A DNA stretch of 64,000 bases from the NCBI GenBank assembly GCA_019155185.1, contig CM032813.1, positions 5,501,001 to 5,565,000 of the forward strand. The letters run 5' to 3'. A program made the translations under genes and the position numbers. A model generated the notes under the pieces. It ran no database searches. It saw nothing but the letters and a program-made list of their open reading frames with translations, and was not told where the DNA came from. Below are positions 1 through 13,873 of this stretch, one piece after another (positions within the stretch are counted from its first letter, which is position 1; every line of letters begins with the position of its first letter). This DNA comes from Beaufortia kweichowensis (Eukaryota; Chordata; Actinopteri; Cypriniformes; Gastromyzontidae).

Positions 1-853
1 AAAATAATTTCAACTCAGTATGTCCATTTATTTATTCATCAAGCTATATGAAATGAACAGGATTTCATGTCCTGGTTTATTTTGCAATACTAAGTGAAGG
101 ACTGTATATTATTTCTATGGTGATGTGTAAAAAAGGGAAGACCAACAGCCAAAATGAATCTTTACATTACTAATGTACTCTATCCACTAATACACTTGTA
201 GTAATGTTGTCAAGTAAAGAGAAGTTTTGCAAGGTTTTGTATGTCCATCTAAAACTGATGAATTGCTTTCAATCAGACATTTTCAATCAAATCTTGTGAG
301 GTAGCCAAATTGAATTTTTCTGGTCTCATGCTTTGGATTTGGGGTGGAGTCTGTCGCCCCGGTAATGGGCTTCACATGCCATCAGTCCTGTGGCAAAACT
401 CATGCTGGACCAATTGACAACTTTAACTGGAAATTTTACTACTATACACCTTAAAAGACAACTTAGACTGTATAATGTTTCATAAAAAGAGGATGTTTAG
501 TTTGCAAAGTCAAACTATTTGTAATGTTAAGTCCTGTTATCATGTGAGATTCAACGCCATCGTCTGTCTAGAAGTTGTTATTTATAGTTATCTATAGTTT
601 TGTTATTATGACTGACTTATGATTCTAATTCATTATCACCAGTTCTATGATTAGAACTGTAAAGTAGTAAAATGCCTCTACTAATGACATCACGTTATAT
701 AACATTTAAAAAAATCGCTATGCATATCACGCTTAGGTTAAAAGCTTACTTTCCCCAAATCTGATTAAAAGTTTAGCTTGCCTCTCTGTTGTTTCAGTTG
801 TGACACACCTACAAATTTCATTCGGCATGACTAACTATAACATTGAGTTGTAA

Positions 854-1010
854 CCAATCAGAAAGTTTGTATGTGTTAGTGATGTCAGGCATTCGCTACA
901 CATAAATCAGCAGGACAGAGCTGCTTTGTCATTCACAAACTACTGGAGTTCAGGATCGCATCTTCAGTTTGAAACTTTTTTCAGGACAGTCAGAGTAAAT
1001 CAGCCTTAAC
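854..1010 (+). promoter_or_regulatory. Probable promoter and 5' UTR of the pnp gene
   Basis: A CCAAT box (854-858) and a weak TATA-like cataaat near 901 lie about 100-150 bp before the first coding ATG at 1011. The last part of the segment should be 5' UTR. Bases 1-850 are AT-rich and show no recognisable gene. The transcription start is inferred from spacing only. Confidence 0.35.
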
Positions 1011-2991
1011 ATGCATAGTAAAGATCAGATCTGGTAAGTTAAGTTACGTTTCTTTTTTCTTTAGGGTTAAAATGTAAACTGTTTTAACTAACATTATTAA
1101 TCAATCAGTTTGATAGCACAGTGTTGTATATATACACTGAATTAATAGTTGTATCGAACCGTTGTATCTTTTTTAGTAATTCACGCATCAAATTCCACTC
1201 TTTGGAATATAGACAGTAAGTAAGTGTTTCAGTTTTTTTTCATCACCAGCCATGAGGATTACCAGACAACAGCAGACTGGCTTCTCTCTCATACACAACA
1301 CAGACCTAAAGTGGCCATCATCTGCGGATCTGGACTGGGTTTGCTGGCAGATGCCCTCAAGTGCCAAGACTCCTTCAAGTACTCGGACATCCCTGGCTTT
1401 CCTCAAAGCACAGGTGAAACAACACAGAGCGTATATACAGTACATCTATTTTCTCTATTGGAAAAAGAAAGACTAAAATGTTTTATTCTGCTGGCTTGTA
1501 CAATGTTTTGTGTTTGTATCTATGCAAACAGTAAAGGGCCACGCTGGACGTCTGATTTTTGGGCAGCTTAAAGGGAAGACATGCGTGTGCATGCAGGGAA
1601 GATTTCACATGTATGAGGGACACTCACTAAGCAAGGTTTGACCTATTATAACTCCAAGCCTCTTTACTTGTATATTGTATAATTGTATTATTTTTACTGT
1701 AATTGATAATAAGCTATCCCATCAGTCAAGAAACAAGTTGTACAGTCATAACAGAATGACATTACAATGACATTTTAAGAGTATATAATCATACTCTCTG
1801 TTCATGCTGTATCATCTGCTTTAGTCCAAAATGATGATAGAAAAGGCAAATTCCTTTCTCTGTTTTAATACCAGTTCATTCACACCATTCTGATCATGCT
1901 GATCTGAATCACATGCTGTATGCCATGGCACAAATGAGCATTCAGTGAAACTTTTGTGTGGTTTACACAACACAGGATTAGATTAATTTGGCTTACAGTA
2001 CAGCAGCACATTTATGAAGATTTGTAATGATGGTGTTGAAAATAGGTAAGAAGTACAGTTTGTCCTAAAAATGTTTTTTGTGTTTCCTAGGTCACTTTTC
2101 CAGTAAGAGTGTTCAAACTTCTGGGTGTTGAAACCCTAATTGTCACTAATGCTGCTGGATCATTAGCTGACAGTTACAATTGTGGTGATATTATGATCAT
2201 CCGTGACCATATAAACTTCCCTGGACTAGCTGGATTGAACCCGCTTAATGGACCGAATGATGACAAGTGAGTATTGAACTGAGTATCAAGTGAAACATTC
2301 ATATTTATTATTATTCATTTATTATTAGAATAACTAGTACAGGGAATGTAATTGTTTATTGCTTATTTTTAAGATTTGGTCCACGATTTCCACCCATGTC
2401 TGGGGTCTATGACAAAGACTTACGGAAGATGGCATTCGACATATGTAAGACCATTGGTGTCTCTCAGTATGTCCAAGAGGGTGTGTACTGCATGGTGGGA
2501 GGACCAAATTTTGAGAGTATAGCTGAAGCTCGTCTTTTACACAGACTGGGGGTGGACGCAGTGGGTAAGAATCATGTGTCTTATTTGCTATGATTAATTA
2601 CATTTAACATATCTTTAGATTATTGTAATTTGTTTAACTAAATAGAAACACTTTTTACATTATTTGCTAGTGACACAGAAAATGTACTGTACAGTACTAT
2701 TAAGTCATATTGTTTAATAGCAAGATGTAATTTTGCATCTCTTTATTAATTTACACACATTTTCCCTTTAAAGGTATGAGTACTGCACCAGAAGTTTTGG
2801 TTGCCAGCCACTGCGGCATAAAAGTTTTTGGTCTTTCTCTTATCACTAACAAAGTGGTGAAAAGCTATGAGGACACTGAGACTGTCAATCATGAAGCCGT
2901 GCTGGAAGTGAGCAAAATGCGCTCAGAGACTCTGCAGGCACTTGTTACTGAGCTCATCAGCCGCATGGACATCAACAACAACACTGTATGA
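1011..2991 (+). CDS. pnp: Purine nucleoside phosphorylase (6 coding exons, 291 aa)
   Basis: Exons are 1011-1033, 1250-1413, 1532-1635, 2091-2266, 2374-2564 and 2774-2991; all junctions are GT-AG and in phase, giving 291 residues against 289 in human PNP. The trimeric enzyme phosphorolyses inosine and guanosine to base plus ribose-1-phosphate in cytosolic purine salvage. Seen in sequence: the phosphate loop CGSGLG, GHAGR and QGRFHMYEGH, then TNAAGS, GGPNFES (Phe202-Glu203, matching human Phe200/Glu201), SLITNKV (Asn245, human Asn243) and NHEAV (His259, human His257), so the catalytic set is complete. Teleosts carry several PNP paralogues (pnp4a/b, pnp5a/b, pnp6), some strongly expressed in guanine-depositing iridophores; which one this is cannot be settled by eye. 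The start is the only ATG in the short first exon. Confidence 0.93.
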
Positions 2992-4195
2992 TGTCATCTA
3001 GCCAGTCGAGACCTCATCCAGAAAAACCTGCAGCTATCATAATAATTTTTTTACTGTAGACTATAAAACAACTCTTTACAGCAGCTTTTACAGTACGATA
3101 TTTTACTCCTGTGATCATGGAAAGGGTCGGTTTCAATGGTGCCATATCAACAACCTTAAAAACACTGGACTGTGTGTATGTAAAACGTTTATTTTTCTTT
3201 TTTGTGCAGTGGAAGGTTGTGTTCTTTTTATTTGCAATAGTATTATAAATATAATCTATGTGGGAAATTTTGCATTAATGTTTTATTCACAGCTTTTTGA
3301 ATTTATCATACAAATTAATATACATTTTATAATGAAAACTATGTTAATATTTTGATGATAAAGAAAAATATTTATATCATTCCATAATGCTATTTATGAT
3401 GATGTCTTATATTTTTCTCTTTGTTTGTTTTGTAAATTGTGACTGAATCAGCATGCACTTTTTTTGTAAGATAAATAATGTGAGCCCATAATGCGTAATA
3501 ATAACATTACTAAAAGTATATTCACTTTCATACAATCACATCAAGTGTTTTAGAGATTATATTTAAACGGTTTAAAATTATTCACCCAGACCAACAAGGT
3601 CAATATTTGAATGGTAAATATAGCACAAAACACTGCAGTTTTAAATATGTCCACCAGATGGCAGCAGATCTGCGGTTGTCATGGCAAATGTATGAAAACT
3701 TTGACAGAAGTGTTTCAACCAGCCGAAAGAACCATAACATGACACTGAAATTGAGATCACGTATAGTGAACTTCTATCCGGTAGTATGATTTCTTGTTTT
3801 TATGATTGAATTGTTTTATTATAGTAAAAGTGTAGTAACCATGTTTTTGCCAGATGGATTACTATTTATATTACATTTGTTTTACTACTAATACCGTAAT
3901 TAAACTATGGATATTGCTGTACAAGCGAAGTAAAATGTGGTTATTGTTGTTGTCCTGCCTGCAAATAAAATGAAAACTTGTTTCTATAGTTCAGCCATCT
4001 TTTGTAAATGTAAACAGACTGATCAGGGCAAAATGAAGTTATAAATAATATAGGTAATTAAAAAGTAAAAAAATATATACCACATTTATTTATATATAAA
4101 TAAATAAAATTATTTATTTATTTATTTATAATTTTTAATTATTAATAATTATTGCATGCATGTAAAGAAACACAGCTGAGTCTCCACTTAAAAAT
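2992..4195. other. pnp 3' UTR and intergenic DNA
   Basis: The segment is AT-rich without a convincing exon. An AATAAA at 3964-3969 is a candidate pnp polyadenylation signal, although it is far from the stop and nearer variant signals may be used. The only open frame of note (3607-3789, 60 codons) has no family resemblance that I recognise. Confidence 0.4.
4079..4145. repeat. ATTT/TTAA-type simple repeat
   Basis: A run of imperfect tttatttatt units flanked by their complement (ataaataaat) forms a short A/T-only low-complexity block immediately before the coiled-coil gene. Confidence 0.7.
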
Positions 4196-7100
4196 ATGTA
4201 TTTTAAGAATTACAGCAAATTGGAACGAACTACAAAACCAGTGTGTGTACCTGATCTGCTCTGGGTAGCTCCTCATAAAACAGATATATCAAAACAGAAA
4301 AATAGTGGGACTTCTGTAACCAGACAACCTCAGGCAGCTACATCAGGTAAGACACAACCACAGCTGAGCATTACAGACTGGTTTATAAATGAATTTCTCA
4401 TTTCTGCATTATGAACAAACAGGGAAACCTCAACAAAATGCTATCCACCATGACTCCACAACGTTCCCTAAATTCTCCAGGAGAACTGAAAAAATGGTAC
4501 AGGACCAAGTTACCACAAAGAAAAACATAAAAGCGCTGATGGTGTGTACTGTAAGCATGAAAGTAGATGTAAATAGTTTGCCTTTCTTGTATTGAAATCC
4601 ATTTTACTGCAATCTGTAGTTACTCATCATGTCCAGGAGAGAAGCCATAAAAGAACTAGAGGAGCATTGTGAGCGACTACGAGAGAAAAACATGCAGATA
4701 GCAGCCAGCATTATAGATACAGAGAGAAACTCGCTCTCTAGAAACAAAGAACTGCTCATCCAGCAAGAACAAATGAAGGTGAGCAACAAATATTAAGAGG
4801 GGTCTAAAAGTCTTATTTCACATTAAAAATTCTGATTTCTGATTTAACATGAAAATAAACAAAATTTTACGATTTTAAAAAGTTTTGAATTTAAAGCATT
4901 TTTACTAATGTTCACCATTCTGAGACTTTTTCCTCTTCTGTACAGAGATCAATGATAACGCTCAAACGCTGGGATGACAATCAGATCAGAAGTGTCAAAG
5001 TAGAGCTGACAGACGCAAAGGCAACATCCCAGACACATCTCAGTGGTTTGTTTGTTATTTATAGCTGATGCGGCTTAGCAGTCATTACTACAAACAGCCC
5101 CAAACCACAGCAATAATTTTCTGTAAGCACAGGTTTACAGGAGCGACTGGATATGGTGAAAGCAGAAGTGATGAAGGCTCAGAAGCAGCTGCACATCCTA
5201 AAGACATACAAAGATATGGAGTTTCCAGTCAAGGCCCTGCAGATTGCAGACATGGAGAGACAGCTGGAAAAGCTGAGGGAAATGCAGCAGGTATGAGCAA
5301 GACTTACATACAGATGCCACCTGGAGACAATGTTGTGCTATTTGACGGTACATTTTTAAATGTTGACATTTTGGCCAATTGATGGACAAATTAATTAAAC
5401 AGGTAAATCTTGGAAGATCCTCCATTTATGTCACATTGCTACAAGACCCCTATAATGTTGGTTTTATTTGATAAACTTACTCTTTTGTTATTCCTAGAAT
5501 GACTGTGAAGATGTGAAATTGTTGTTTGGGAAAGAAATGGACAATTTGGAGAGAAGTCACAGACAAAAAGAACAGGTAGTGCTGTCTGCTGTTGTTGAGG
5601 TGAAAAGACAGTATTGTCTGAAATTATTTGATGTATACAGTTTGATAAGTCCTCGTTTTAAGCGCATTAGAATTTAATTTAAATTATTAAATTTAATTTT
5701 CAGAAACACGTATGCCACATCCCTCCTATTGTCAAACAGATGGCCTTACAAAATGACAGAATGAGAGAAGAGGTTCATATGCACAGAAAGGTAATGTGAC
5801 AAATGATTAAAAATTCATTAAAAAAAATCTAATTGTTTATTTACGCTGCATACAGCCAAAAGGTTTCTGTCAGTTCTTAATACACATTTACACAATGTTT
5901 TGAAAGGAAATAATTCAAATGGAGCAGAAGAACAAAGAACTAATAAAAGAGCTTCATGAACTGCAACTATCAAGACCAAACATCAGGAGAGAGATCTTTC
6001 CAGATGTTTTCCTCAAATCAGATAAGTAAGTGAATGAGGACATTTAGTTATTGAGGCAAAGAGCTTTTTTATCAGAAACACATAACAGTTAATATGTCCT
6101 AATTAATCCCAAAACACTGCAAAGTAAGCATTCATGTAAGCATTTATAAGTTTTAATAATCAAAGAAAATGTTCTTATAATAACCAGCCACTTAAAGGAA
6201 GTTCAACAACCCCTCACAATCTGTAATACTGTGAGTATGACCTGACTCCTCTCATAAACAGATATAGAACAGCAACACTTGCAAAACTTCACTTTCAAGA
6301 GCCTTCTTCTAGGCGTTCCCAAAACAACATACTGATAAGAACACAGTCAGTGACGGTTCTATCTGGGTTAGGCCAGAAACATTTCAGGCGAGAACACGGA
6401 TACAGACCCTTGAGTGATAAAGTTAGATGACTTTTAATCTGTTCTGGTTATTTGGTATAAACATACTGACTTTAACTTCCACCTCATAGAACATAGAATC
6501 CGACCCTTTACACAAACTTTAAGAATGCAATTAAATTTAAACTTGACACATTTCAGAGTTTGTAATGCTTTATTTAGAAACAGTCAAAACAATTTAATGA
6601 TGCGGGTATGCAAAATAATTAACACGTTTGGTATTTCTGAGCTGGTTTTGGAGAAGTGGCTGCAAAATAAACTGGATAAAGTCCAGAAATAAGAACCCGC
6701 CAACAAAGAGATGTTTTGGAAAATGTTGAAGATAGTGTTATATTACACAGTTTTGGAAAAGACTCCAAAGGACATCTTAAAGATAAATGAAGAACAAGAG
6801 AATGCTGTGCATTCATGGAATCCCCGGCGTCCATTAAAGGTTAATGAAGGTTTCACATTTCCCAACAGTCTGTTCCAAAACACTATGACATTTTCCTCTC
6901 CGTGACAATCAGTCATATCTCCAAAACAATCAGACACTTTATTCTTTCTGCAAACTGCAAAAGCAGTAAGTGAATGTATACACAACCTCTTCTCACCCGT
7001 GGGACCTGCTATGTCACAGTTAAGATTTATTTATATGGACCTTTGGTCTGTAAGTGTTTTGGCCTAGGGGACAAAGAATGTGGAAAACAAGCAAGAACAT

Positions 7101-7789
7101 TTAGGGTTTTCACATATCATGTCACACTGAGCACCAAATTATAAAGGTTTCCATTAAATGGAGATAATTATAAACAGATCTGGGATTTCCTGCTCTGCTC
7201 GTGACAGAGACATGGGTTTAGTATCTACAGATGTCCAGAGCCCCAGCAGAGAAAGTTCTCATGTTTCCTGTCTTAAACAAACTGTCTCAGGCTGTTGTGG
7301 CCATGTTTAAGGGCAGATGTTCTGTAAGACGTTCTGTTTGAATTTTGATTTACAGACATCGTAACCACAGCTGTGAGACTGTTAGATTTCACCACCTGGG
7401 TGGATACACCTTTAGGGTGCTTTTGGGAAAAATTGTCGTGCCACTTTCTGTGATGTCCTCTTATTAAAACATTGGGTTTATTCTGTGCATGTGAAGTCTA
7501 AATATCAAGTTTGTAGTTTCCACTTCACTTGCAGTCAATAGATGAAATTGCAATTGAAACAAAGCCAGACATAACAACATTGGCTCTAATTGGTGCTGCT
7601 AATAACACAGAAATTACACACATTACCTTTAAAATAGAACTTTTATTATGTCTGATTAGTAACTGTGTAAAATAACTTATAATATGTATATAATTTCTTT
7701 ATACTATCACTATGTTGTCTTACTTTAGGTGTACTCCAGATATGGATGTCCATCTCAGTATACCACAAGAGGATTTACTCCCCATATAA
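4196..7789 (+). CDS. Coiled-coil protein resembling C20orf96 (9 exons, 343 aa)
   Basis: Exons are 4196-4346, 4423-4541, 4620-4778, 4946-5045, 5133-5290, 5498-5575, 5704-5790, 5907-6025 and 7729-7789; phases agree throughout and the frame closes with TAA. After a polar 90-residue N-terminus the protein is almost wholly charged heptad-like helix (REAIKELEEHCERLREKN, QERLDMVKAEVMKAQKQL, EQKNKELIKELHEL). The block around KTYKDMEFPVKALQIADMER resembles the uncharacterised C20orf96/DUF4618 family as I remember it; no enzyme motif, signal peptide or membrane segment is present. Human C20orf96 is on chromosome 20, like the orthologues of three neighbours here, which fits. The first ATG has a poor context, so the true start could be elsewhere. 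The last intron (6026-7728) is far longer than the rest. Function unknown; a cytoskeletal or ciliary role would be a guess. Confidence 0.68.
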
Positions 7790-8929
7790 ACCTATGCTGA
7801 CGGCATTACCTTTTTGAGCCTTGTCTTGAGAAAGCCACGTCATTAAATCATTTTCTTCAGAGTTAACTATACCAATCTTATTTCTTTCATTTCATTTGTT
7901 TTTGTGTCTGTAGTATGTTTTAGTGGATGTGCCATAATTTGTTGTTAAGCATATTAAGAACACTTTGGTGCCAGTATCTATGACTAAAATATAGACTTAT
8001 TTTATATTTTATTTTAAAAAAATTCGTTTTGCTAAAAAAAAAGTCCATGTACGGTATCTGCAAATGTTGCATAAAATTTCACAGTGGATGTGTGTCATAT
8101 CTGTGATTTATTATTGGGCATTTTGGGAACAGTTTTCAACAAGAAAGTGTTATTACAATTAATGATTTTTTATTGTGTTGGTCTTTGTATTTGAGCGCTT
8201 AATTTTATGACTATATATGACTCTATTTATCTTGTATATGGAGCATGGAGGCATTGTGTAAATTTTTGTAATGCTTGAAACAGTAGTTTTGTGACATTGA
8301 TGTAATTGAGCGAAGTGTGGGAACAGGCTTTGCTCTGTAAACACTTATGGGTTTCAGCACCCCAGTGTAAGGGCGACTGGTTTGATTACTTATGTTGTTT
8401 CATTTGGACAAGATTCAGCTGAGCCTCAGAGAATTAAAAAATTCCTGATAACATCTACAAGAACAAAGAGGGAATATAGCTTATTTTATATATTATGCTT
8501 TCTAAGAGATTCTGGATTTTTTTACAATTTTTTCTGGATTTTTAATGGGGTTTTTTCTCAACAAACGAAACTTATTTTAGAAAACAAAATGTGTAAGTAA
8601 ATACAATTACCACATTGATTTAGGTTGCGTAAGCACCAAGAAAAAAACTGATTTAAATGTTTCTCCCTAAATAAAAATGAACAAAACGAAATGAGAGCTT
8701 AATGTAATGCAATATGTAAAACATTAAAGTAACGTGACTAATGAAAAGCGTCTGATAAGATATGATATTCAGCTTTAAGCAGGAAATGACAGAAGGTTTA
8801 CGTCATGTTTTGGAGTGGGACGGTGCTAAAAAGAGACATTAAAACTTTTCGTGGCCCTGGATGATGCTGAAAGACGTTCACCGAGGACCCACTAGACTTA
8901 CAATTAAGGGCCCGTTTGTTACGCTGTGT
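7790..8929. other. 3' UTR of the coiled-coil gene and intergenic DNA
   Basis: An ATTAAA near 7841 is a plausible poly(A) signal 50 bp after the stop. The rest is AT-rich with short spurious frames (for example 8382-8600). The GC content rises from about 8870 towards the rem1 first exon. Confidence 0.4.
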
Positions 8930-9111
8930 TTATGGATCATGTGCGTTATGTAAACATAAGGCACGTTTCGCCGCGCGCTGAGTCTGAGTTGAGCTGCCAA
9001 CGGGATCCCACCTGTGTTTAAACACAAAGACACATGCAACTTCACGCCGAGCGACATCCGAGGGTTGAAGAGGTGAAAAGATGAACTGAGAAGCCGCTGT
9101 GCGAGATAAAG
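8930..9111 (+). promoter_or_regulatory. rem1: Probable rem1 promoter and non-coding first exon
   Basis: A locally GC- and CpG-rich stretch (cgccgcgcgctgag, cacgccgagcgacat) ends at a consensus donor, AAAG|GTGAGT, after 9111. The first coding exon begins at an acceptor after 10080 with 19 bases of 5' UTR before the ATG, so an upstream non-coding exon is required and this is the best candidate. The 5' limit is not defined. Confidence 0.5.
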
Positions 9112-10099
9112 GTGAGTGAACGGACATTTACCAGCGCGCGCGATGGATGTCCGTGGGTTTGTGACAGCGCGCGAGATGAGAGAAATCCTTGATTCCGCTC
9201 GTGAATATTTAAAGGCGTTGTGGAAGTCAGCGGACTGTTGCTATGACTGCAGCGGTGTAGCGTTTCTGCACTGCGTGTACATCAACTTGTAACTGATTGA
9301 TTCGTACAGTTACAGTTCACTATAGCTTTAAACTACACTCTTGACACGCGCTGTGGGGAATATAAGAGGATATAAGTGCAAAACATTCGTTTTCGAGGAT
9401 GGTTGTGAGTACACTGCAAATTGCAAAGTGTTTTTGTTGAATCTGTCTGATTTGTCAAGTTGTTGTGTTTAATTTATAACAATGCGAGAGCTCGAGGAGG
9501 TTTCACACTCTGTGACTATTTCTCAGATTTGTATTTGAAGTACACATAACTTTAATGTTTTAGATACAAACAAACAGTGATCAAAGATGTACTTCGTTTA
9601 ACGCACACTGACTTCACGGGCATTCATACTTTATAGGTTACATCAATAATCTGGATGTTTATTAGTCTATAATTGACAACTAAATAATTTTACATAGTCT
9701 ATTACCAGCATTAACAGTAAACAGCTATTCATGAACCAGCAAAACAATTAAGAGTTGTTATAAAAATTATAACACTTGAACCTACTTACAAATTAGTACA
9801 AACATTTGTGTTTGAGTTACTAACCTTTTAAAAAGTACATAGTTGTTTGGTTTTATTTGTAGTAAGCACAAATCTGTAATGGTCTTTACAATAACCATTA
9901 CCCCATATTTTTTTTAGTTTTTAGACCATTGCTTAATGAAAATTTTTACTACAACAATTTTACTAAGGGAAGATACAGTTCCTTGTGGCATCTTACCCCG
10001 CTCTCTCTGCACGAATCATGACTATTAAATAGCAATGCCAAAATGTCATATTTCCTATCATAACAATGTCATTGTTACAGGCATACACATGTTTCTAAG

Positions 10100-13000
10100 A
10101 TGACACTCAACACACAGAAGGAGCGAAAGGAACCCCTTAGAAGAAGAGCAAGTACTCCCATCCCCTCCTCTCGTCAGGCGAGCCGGGGAGATCGAGACCC
10201 CTCGTCTGATCCGTACCACCCGCTGCTCGCCCAGTCAGCCTCATACCACCCCGGAGACAAGAGCTTCCACTCGCGGGCCAACTGGTCTTCAGATTCGGGG
10301 TCTGACAGCTCTGGATCAGATTGTCTTTATCGTGTTGTTTTGTTGGGGGATCACGGTGTGGGGAAGTCAAGCCTCGCCAATATTTTTGCTGGAATACAGG
10401 AGAAGGATGCTCACAAGCACACTGGAGGTATTACGTCTCAAAGCATGTTGTTGTGAATATTTTTTTTATATTTTCGTTCAATACCCACATTTCAAATCAG
10501 TTTAGTGGATAGCATATTTTTTGACTTAAGTCGACAACTTATTGTTATGTTTCCTGTAAATATAGTTTTGCTACTGAAAAGGCTTTGTGGCATGCAGTGC
10601 CTCAAATAACCTTGGCTAAACTGTTAGGTCTGCCTGATTGATTGTGCTTCCAAATTGGCACACGACATGATTGATTGTGAAACATTAATTGTATGCCATT
10701 ATTGATTAATACATCAGTGCAAACGGTGCATACAGTACATTGATTTGTGTACCAACCGTCATCTAGAGCGTTGTTCTCTGTTATGTCTTTTAAAACACAG
10801 ACCTAGTCGTTCTGCTTTGTGGGGTTGTAAGTGTTATACTTATATGCCAAAGCTGTAGAATCATGTCTACTTCATGTTGCTGTTATATGTACAGCAGCTG
10901 ACAGATTTTATAATCAGCACTATGGTGTTAGATGTGCCATCTGTCCAGTCCACTTCATCTTTTGGTGTCTCAAGGGTGTGAGAAAATCCTTTTTGAGTGA
11001 CACAGAATTGATGGTTTGCTTGTTTCAGAGATGTATGTGTTTTCTAACCTTTGATTCAACATTGAAGTGTTTAAAACAACCATGTACTCACAATTGAAAT
11101 ATCTAAAAATACAGCTGATTTGACTTTATAATAGATTTAAATATTTGTGGCTTTTCATTATGCAAAATGCCTTTATGACAACTGTTAATTTATATCTGTG
11201 AGTGGAGAACTATTGACCTACATGTTGTTTTTCTCTAATGGTGTATGACCTTATGTCTCGTGGCAGTTTTGGCTTTGACCTGAGCAGGACATCATGCTGT
11301 AAATAATCATGTCATTGACAGGCTGATGTCTGTTTATTGATTACTGTATGATTGCTGACATATTAGTATGTTACACTGTTTGCCCCTGAATAAAACCAAA
11401 CCGGTTTTCAAATATTTTTTTATGTGCTTGGTAAAGGAAGACCTGGTTATATTTTGTTCCTTTTCATGTGATTAATGTGATTAAATTGTCACTTACAATT
11501 TAATGATGAAGGCATTGATATACATTAGATATTCAAGAATCTAAAGAATCTGATGATCCTTGATAAAAACATTGACTTTTAAGATTTATTAAATACAGGA
11601 AAGACAGTATGCTGCTTTTCATTTTTAAATGTGCATTGAACCCAGGCTGTCAAGAACACCTTTTAACGATCCACTACAGTTCCTTTAACCCATGTCTGGA
11701 TTATATTTTAGGTTTGACCTTAACATTTAGATGTTAAGTGACATGAGGTTTTGTAGACACTGAAGTTGATTAAGGACACTGTTATGCTTTGTAGTGAATT
11801 AATGTCTTTTCCTTCATTGCCAAGTTTGTCCTTAAGTGATATATATTTTGTGAAGGTCTCAGAAATAACAGAATATATTTAAAATGGAAAAATGACGGTC
11901 TATTTTACCCCAGAACAGTGTTTTATCTTCTTGTCAAACTGGATACACAATCAGTTTAAAGTAGACTTTTCCTGCTCTTCTGCTCCACGTTCATTTTTCA
12001 CATTTATGATTAGAAAAAACATACTGAAGCTCTGCTTAAATGTATCACTGATAAACACAATAATGACAGAAATTTCCTGTTTTTTAATGTTCTCTGTATC
12101 TGTTCTTGGCAATGCTGCTGTGAAATATAAAAATAAAGGTGCTTAATGATGCCATAGGCTAAATAAGAAGAACCTCACAAATGTTTCTTTTGTAGTGGAA
12201 AAAAGTTCTTTAGACTAAATAAAAAACTGTAAGAAAGAAATGTTTGTTTTAAGAAACTTTAAGTACATGGTTTTTTGGGGAACAAATGTGTTACTTCTAT
12301 GGCATCTTTGCAAAGAACTTTCTGTAGCACCTTTATTTTTATGCCAAAGTTATGCCAAAAATAAATACTACACTAAATATGTCAGATTAATGTTTTGGAC
12401 ATTAACAATATGTTATAATATGATGAAATCTTTACTTTTTGAAACCATATCACGTAAACAATTTCTGTCATTACATAAATAATTACGTGTGTAGAAATTT
12501 GTGTGCATGACACTCACAGCATAATATATGTGCATTTGGTCTATAAAAAAAACTGGACAGATTTTTGCAATTCTTTACTCCTTAAAGATAAGACTAAAAA
12601 TACCTAGTAAAATATGACTTAAATATTTGGCTCATTTCTCCTCTTGTGACAAATATGGTTGGAGCTATAAATAACTGATAAATGATGTTTGTGTTTCTAT
12701 AGAGGACACGTATGAGAGAACCCTTACAGTGGATGGAGAAGAGACGACTCTAGTTGTGATGGACACATGGGAAACAGAAAAACAGGTATGGAGTCATTAC
12801 ATCAATATCTTATACCTTGTACTGGAGATCTGCAGTGAACTAATGTGTATAAAAAAGGAAAATGTGGTCTGCAGGGGATTGCATGTGTCTGCCAGCCATG
12901 AGTGTGTCTGCGCTGCAGTCACAAGTCCCACCTGCACGGCGTTCACTCTGTGCCAGTAGCTAAACTCCATTGACAGCGAACAATGCCCCGCAGTGACCGA

Positions 13001-13873
13001 GCAACACAGCCAAGTACACTGATCGCTCTGGGGCCTAATTACACCACTATTGATGGTGTCACTCCTCTCTGTGACGTCTGTCTAGCATCTAGGCTTTGTT
13101 TGGACTCTAAAAGAGTTTTCAAATATAACTCATTCTGTACTTAAATGCACAGTATTTTTTTCAAGGCACACCTTTTGGTCTGTAATTCATTCTTCACATG
13201 CATGCCCTTGTTTGAACCCTAACTTTTAGGAGGAAGATGAGAAGTGGGTGCAGGATTACTGCATGCAGGTGGGCAACGCTTACATTATTGTCTACTCCAT
13301 CACCGACCGCAACAGCTTCGAGAGCGCTTCGGAATTGCGAATCCAGTTGCGTCGCATCCGGCAGGCTGAAAATATTCCCATCATCCTCGTGGGTAACAAA
13401 AGCGACTTGGTGCGCTCCCGAGAGGTGGCGGTGGAAGGTAAGAAAACAATTGTGATACATATTGTGATGTCATATGCCAGTTTAATGTATCACTGTTTTG
13501 ATGTAACTTTTATGATGTGATGCACAGTAAGGCTAACGTAATAAGTGTTATGGGGTCAGCTGATGGTTTCACACAATCCTGATCTTCCGTGGCAGAGGGT
13601 CGGGCTTGTGCGGTGGTGTTCGACTGCAAGTTCATAGAAACCTCTGCCTCCCTCCACCACAACGTTCACGAGCTCTTTGAGGGCATCGTGAGGCAGATTC
13701 GACTGAGGCGAGACAGCAAAGAGATGAATGAGCGTCGACGTTCCATCTACAAGCGAAAAGAGAGCATCACTAAGAAGGCCAGACGCTTCCTGGATCGACT
13801 GGTGGCCAAGAACAACAAGAAGATGGCCCTGAAGGTCCGCTCAAAGTCTTGCCATGACCTTGCAGTGCTTTGA
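10100..13873 (+). CDS. rem1: GTP-binding protein REM1 of the RGK (Rad/Gem/Rem) family (298 aa)
   Basis: Coding exons are 10100-10427 (exon begins 10081), 12703-12785, 13230-13437 and 13596-13873; phases agree and the length, 298 residues, equals that of human REM1 as I know it. The N-terminus MTLNTQKERKEPLRRRASTP is REM1-like rather than RAD or GEM. G1 is GDHGVGKS (residues 83-90), the usual G3 DxxG is replaced by the RGK form DTWE, G4 is NKSD and G5 is ETSA. The protein ends in the RGK signature KSCHDLAVL, with a basic calmodulin/phosphoinositide-binding stretch before it. RGK proteins sit at the plasma membrane, inhibit high-voltage-activated calcium channels through the beta subunit and remodel the cytoskeleton. 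The long first intron (10428-12702) holds only spurious frames and a dispersed repeat. Confidence 0.95.
12180..12345 (+). repeat. Dispersed repeat fragment in rem1 intron 1
   Basis: The block shares an ordered set of motifs with 53965-54155: agttctttagact, then ttctatggcatc, then gcacctttattttta. Such AGGTTCTTT...CACCTTTATTTTTA sequences resemble a small non-autonomous element common in cyprinid genomes. The two copies in the window are diverged, and no intact ends were found. Confidence 0.5.

Noticed and set aside
10831..12482. Several 76-88 codon frames in rem1 intron 1
   Set aside because: No conserved motif or splice support, and part of the region is a dispersed repeat.
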